The translations under genes and the position numbers were made by a program. The notes below the pieces were generated by a model. It ran no database searches. It was not told where the DNA came from and was given only the letters and a program-made list of their open reading frames with translations. Of a stretch of DNA of 22,584 nt, positions 21,150 to 22,584 are shown piece after piece. Source of the DNA: an uncultured Collinsella sp. (GTDB lineage Bacteria; Actinomycetota; Coriobacteriia; Coriobacteriales; Coriobacteriaceae); the NCBI GenBank assembly GCA_900544425.1, contig UQUX01000018.1, forward strand, positions 1-22,584, written 5' to 3'. Each line of letters starts with the position of its first letter. Position 1 is the first letter of the stretch.

Positions 21150-22428
21150 CGCCGAGGCCAAGCGCGTCACCTCCATCGCCCGCGCCATCAACTGGAGCTA
21201 TATGTGGCGCCGCCTGATGAGCTACGTCTGGCTCGATCTGTTGCTGGTGGTGATTGCGGCGGCGATCCTCGTCTATGGATACAACCAGACACTGCCCGAC
21301 AGCGCGTTTACCGCAGGATGGATCCCCGGCGCCACCGTTCGCGGCATGTCGCTGAAGCCCGCGCGCGGCTGGGACCTGACAACGCTCACCTATACCGTCG
21401 AGCTTGCGCGTACCACCAAGACCTTCCCCCTCGCGCAGGACCTCATCGCACTTTGGCCCCTCTATATCGTTGTTGTAGGTTGGCAGGTCATCAGCATGCT
21501 CGATATGCTCGGCGGCGCTCGCCGTGTGCGCCGCACCATGGCGCCGCTCAACGACCTGGCCCTGCGCGTGGACGAGCTCGGCCGCATGCAGCTCTCCGGA
21601 GGCAAGATGGAAACGCTGGAGCAAGCCATCGAGCGCGCGAGCGTCGACTCGCCGAGCGTCACCACCGGCGACGCCGACCTGGCAAGCATCGAGGTCGCAC
21701 TCAACCGCCTGCTGCGCCAGATGCAAGAGGCCAAGCTGCAGCAGATGCGCTTTGTCAACGATGCAAGCCACGAGCTGCGCACGCCCATCGCGGTGATTCA
21801 GGGCTACGTGAACATGCTCGACCGCTGGGGCAAAGACGACCCGGACGTGCTGGCGGAATCCATCGCGTCCCTCAAGGCCGAAAGCGAGCACATGCAGGAG
21901 CTCGTGGAGCAGCTGCTGTTTTTGGCGCGCGGCGATGCCGGGCGCACGGTCCTGCGGCGTGCGCATACCAACCTGGCTGCACTGGTCGGCGAGGTGTGCG
22001 AAGAATCGCAGATGATCGATGCCGGGCACACGTATCGGCTGGCCTTTGACGCTGCGCTTATCAGCGACCCGCGCTGCGACGCGTCCGTCGATGTCGCGCT
22101 CGTGAAGCAGGCTCTGCGCGTGATCGTGCAAAACGCCGCCAAGTATTCGGACGCGGGCACGCCCATCTCGTTTGGCGTAGCGCCGGATGCGGGCGCGGGC
22201 ACGATCGACATAAGCGTTGAGGACGAGGGCATCGGCATGAACCAGGAATCCGCAGCTCACGCGTTCGAGCGGTTCTACCGCGCCGACAACGCGCGCGATG
22301 CCGGAGCGCAGGGCTCGGGCCTGGGGCTCGCCATCGCCAAGTGGATCGTCGATAGCCACGGCGGCGTCATCGGCGTGACCTCGGTCGAGGGCGTCGGCAG
22401 CCGCTTTACGATTCGCCTGCCGCGGTAG
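21133..22428 (+). CDS. Sensor histidine kinase
   Basis: A 431-residue membrane kinase, partner of the overlapping response regulator. Membrane helices lie at about 28-50 and 104-125, enclosing an extracytoplasmic loop of roughly 50 residues as the sensor. A HAMP-like region follows (about 128-200). The dimerisation/phosphoacceptor box FVNDASHELRTPIAVIQGY has His213. The ATPase domain has LRVIVQNAAKYSD (N box), VEDEGIGM (G1), AFERFYRAD (F box) and GSGLGLAIAKWI (G2). The ATG at 21133 sits in the regulator's last codons with GGGGTGGG upstream. An upstream extension of the frame to 20971 only shadows the regulator gene. The operon ends at a strong terminator. The signal is unknown, and the architecture resembles ArlS/CssS-type envelope sensors. 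Confidence 0.93.
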   Translation: MSAARNAEAKRVTSIARAINWSYMWRRLMSYVWLDLLLVVIAAAILVYGYNQTLPDSAFTAGWIPGATVRGMSLKPARGWDLTTLTYTVELARTTKTFPLAQDLIALWPLYIVVVGWQVISMLDMLGGARRVRRTMAPLNDLALRVDELGRMQLSGGKMETLEQAIERASVDSPSVTTGDADLASIEVALNRLLRQMQEAKLQQMRFVNDASHELRTPIAVIQGYVNMLDRWGKDDPDVLAESIASLKAESEHMQELVEQLLFLARGDAGRTVLRRAHTNLAALVGEVCEESQMIDAGHTYRLAFDAALISDPRCDASVDVALVKQALRVIVQNAAKYSDAGTPISFGVAPDAGAGTIDISVEDEGIGMNQESAAHAFERFYRADNARDAGAQGSGLGLAIAKWIVDSHGGVIGVTSVEGVGSRFTIRLPR

Positions 22429-22447
22429 GAAGCCCCTCGGCATAAAT

Positions 22448-22481
22448 AAAGGGATAGGGCCACGCAGCCCTATCCCTTTTT
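22448..22481 (+). terminator. Terminator of the two-component operon
   Basis: AAAGGGATAGGGC and GCCCTATCCCTTTTT form a perfect 13-bp stem with loop CACGCA and a T-run. It begins 20 bases after the kinase stop. On the other strand it ends TTTATTTATG and could also stop the incoming minus-strand gene. Confidence 0.93.
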
Positions 22482-22503
22482 GCTAGCTATGACAGCTTGT
22501 GCG

Positions 22504-22584
22504 CTACTCGCGGCACAGATGCACGGCGAAACCGGCGAACTCGCGCTTAAAGTACACGAGCTTGGTGCTACCGTCGGGCAGCAG
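22504..22584 (-). CDS. C-terminal end of an unidentified protein (partial)
   Basis: The last 26 residues of a minus-strand gene that begins beyond the window. The readable end contains LPDGSTKLVYFKREF and closes AVHLCRE before TAG at 22504-22506. Support comes from the open frame to the edge, plausible amino acid use and a position converging on the terminator at 22448-22481. Too short to assign a family. Confidence 0.5.
   Translation of the reverse strand: MLPDGSTKLVYFKREFAGFAVHLCRE

Noticed and set aside
19668..21191. A 507-codon minus-strand frame opposite the DUF4342 and response regulator genes
   Set aside because: It is antisense to two genes with clear domains, and its His/Asp/Val-rich composition is typical of reverse-frame translation.

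Overview
The window looks like a chromosomal segment of a high-GC anaerobic actinobacterium of the Coriobacteriia, most likely Collinsella or a close relative. This placement is inferred from protein style, GC-rich codon use, AGGAGG-type ribosome binding sites and gene content; no database search was possible. Most of the window is ordinary chromosomal backbone, with accessory DNA concentrated in the first ~3 kb and a second toxin-antitoxin locus near 7.9-9.5 kb.

Layout. 1-~560: left part of an IS110-family element (N-terminal transposase on the minus strand plus its GC-rich, highly structured non-coding end, where a bridge RNA is expected). 595-2943: a low-GC two-gene AbiE-type (nucleotidyltransferase) toxin-antitoxin cassette. 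It is bounded on each side by a near-identical terminator and, further out and in opposite orientations, by two copies of an unusual long hairpin element. The element has a conserved ~70-nt core. Its outer arms are inverted repeats that are perfect or nearly so within each copy but unrelated between copies. 2951-5845: pcrA/uvrD helicase. 6140-7114: uppP, read from a TTG start. 7362-7799: a universal stress protein. 7890-9489: a hipBA toxin-antitoxin operon with two near-perfect palindromic operators. 9532-11256: a BceRS-like two-component system with no ABC transporter beside it. 11437-13857: purH followed by an unrecognised gene. 14135-14776: a GNAT acetyltransferase. 14915-16858: a DUF2207 membrane protein with a Gly-rich tail, flanked by two REP-like repeats. 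17375-18385: glutamyl-Q tRNA(Asp) synthetase gluQ, apparently leaderless. 18401-19126: a metallophosphoesterase. 19211-19450: a small membrane protein. 19809-22428: an operon of a UBA-like/DUF4342 membrane protein and an OmpR-type response regulator/histidine kinase pair. 22504-22584: the C-terminus of a further minus-strand gene.

How it works together. The housekeeping genes (pcrA DNA repair, uppP lipid carrier recycling, purH purine synthesis, gluQ tRNA modification) are mostly single transcription units separated by strong hairpin terminators. Two envelope-type two-component systems, uppP and the DUF2207 protein point to cell-envelope homeostasis, but no direct link between them is shown. 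The two toxin-antitoxin modules are independent and regulated differently: one is boxed in by terminators and hairpin repeats, the other is controlled by paired HipB-type operators.

The best candidate for something undescribed is the hairpin element family at 595-701 and 2814-2943. Its conserved core with locus-specific but self-complementary arms implies selection on, or generation of, structure rather than sequence.
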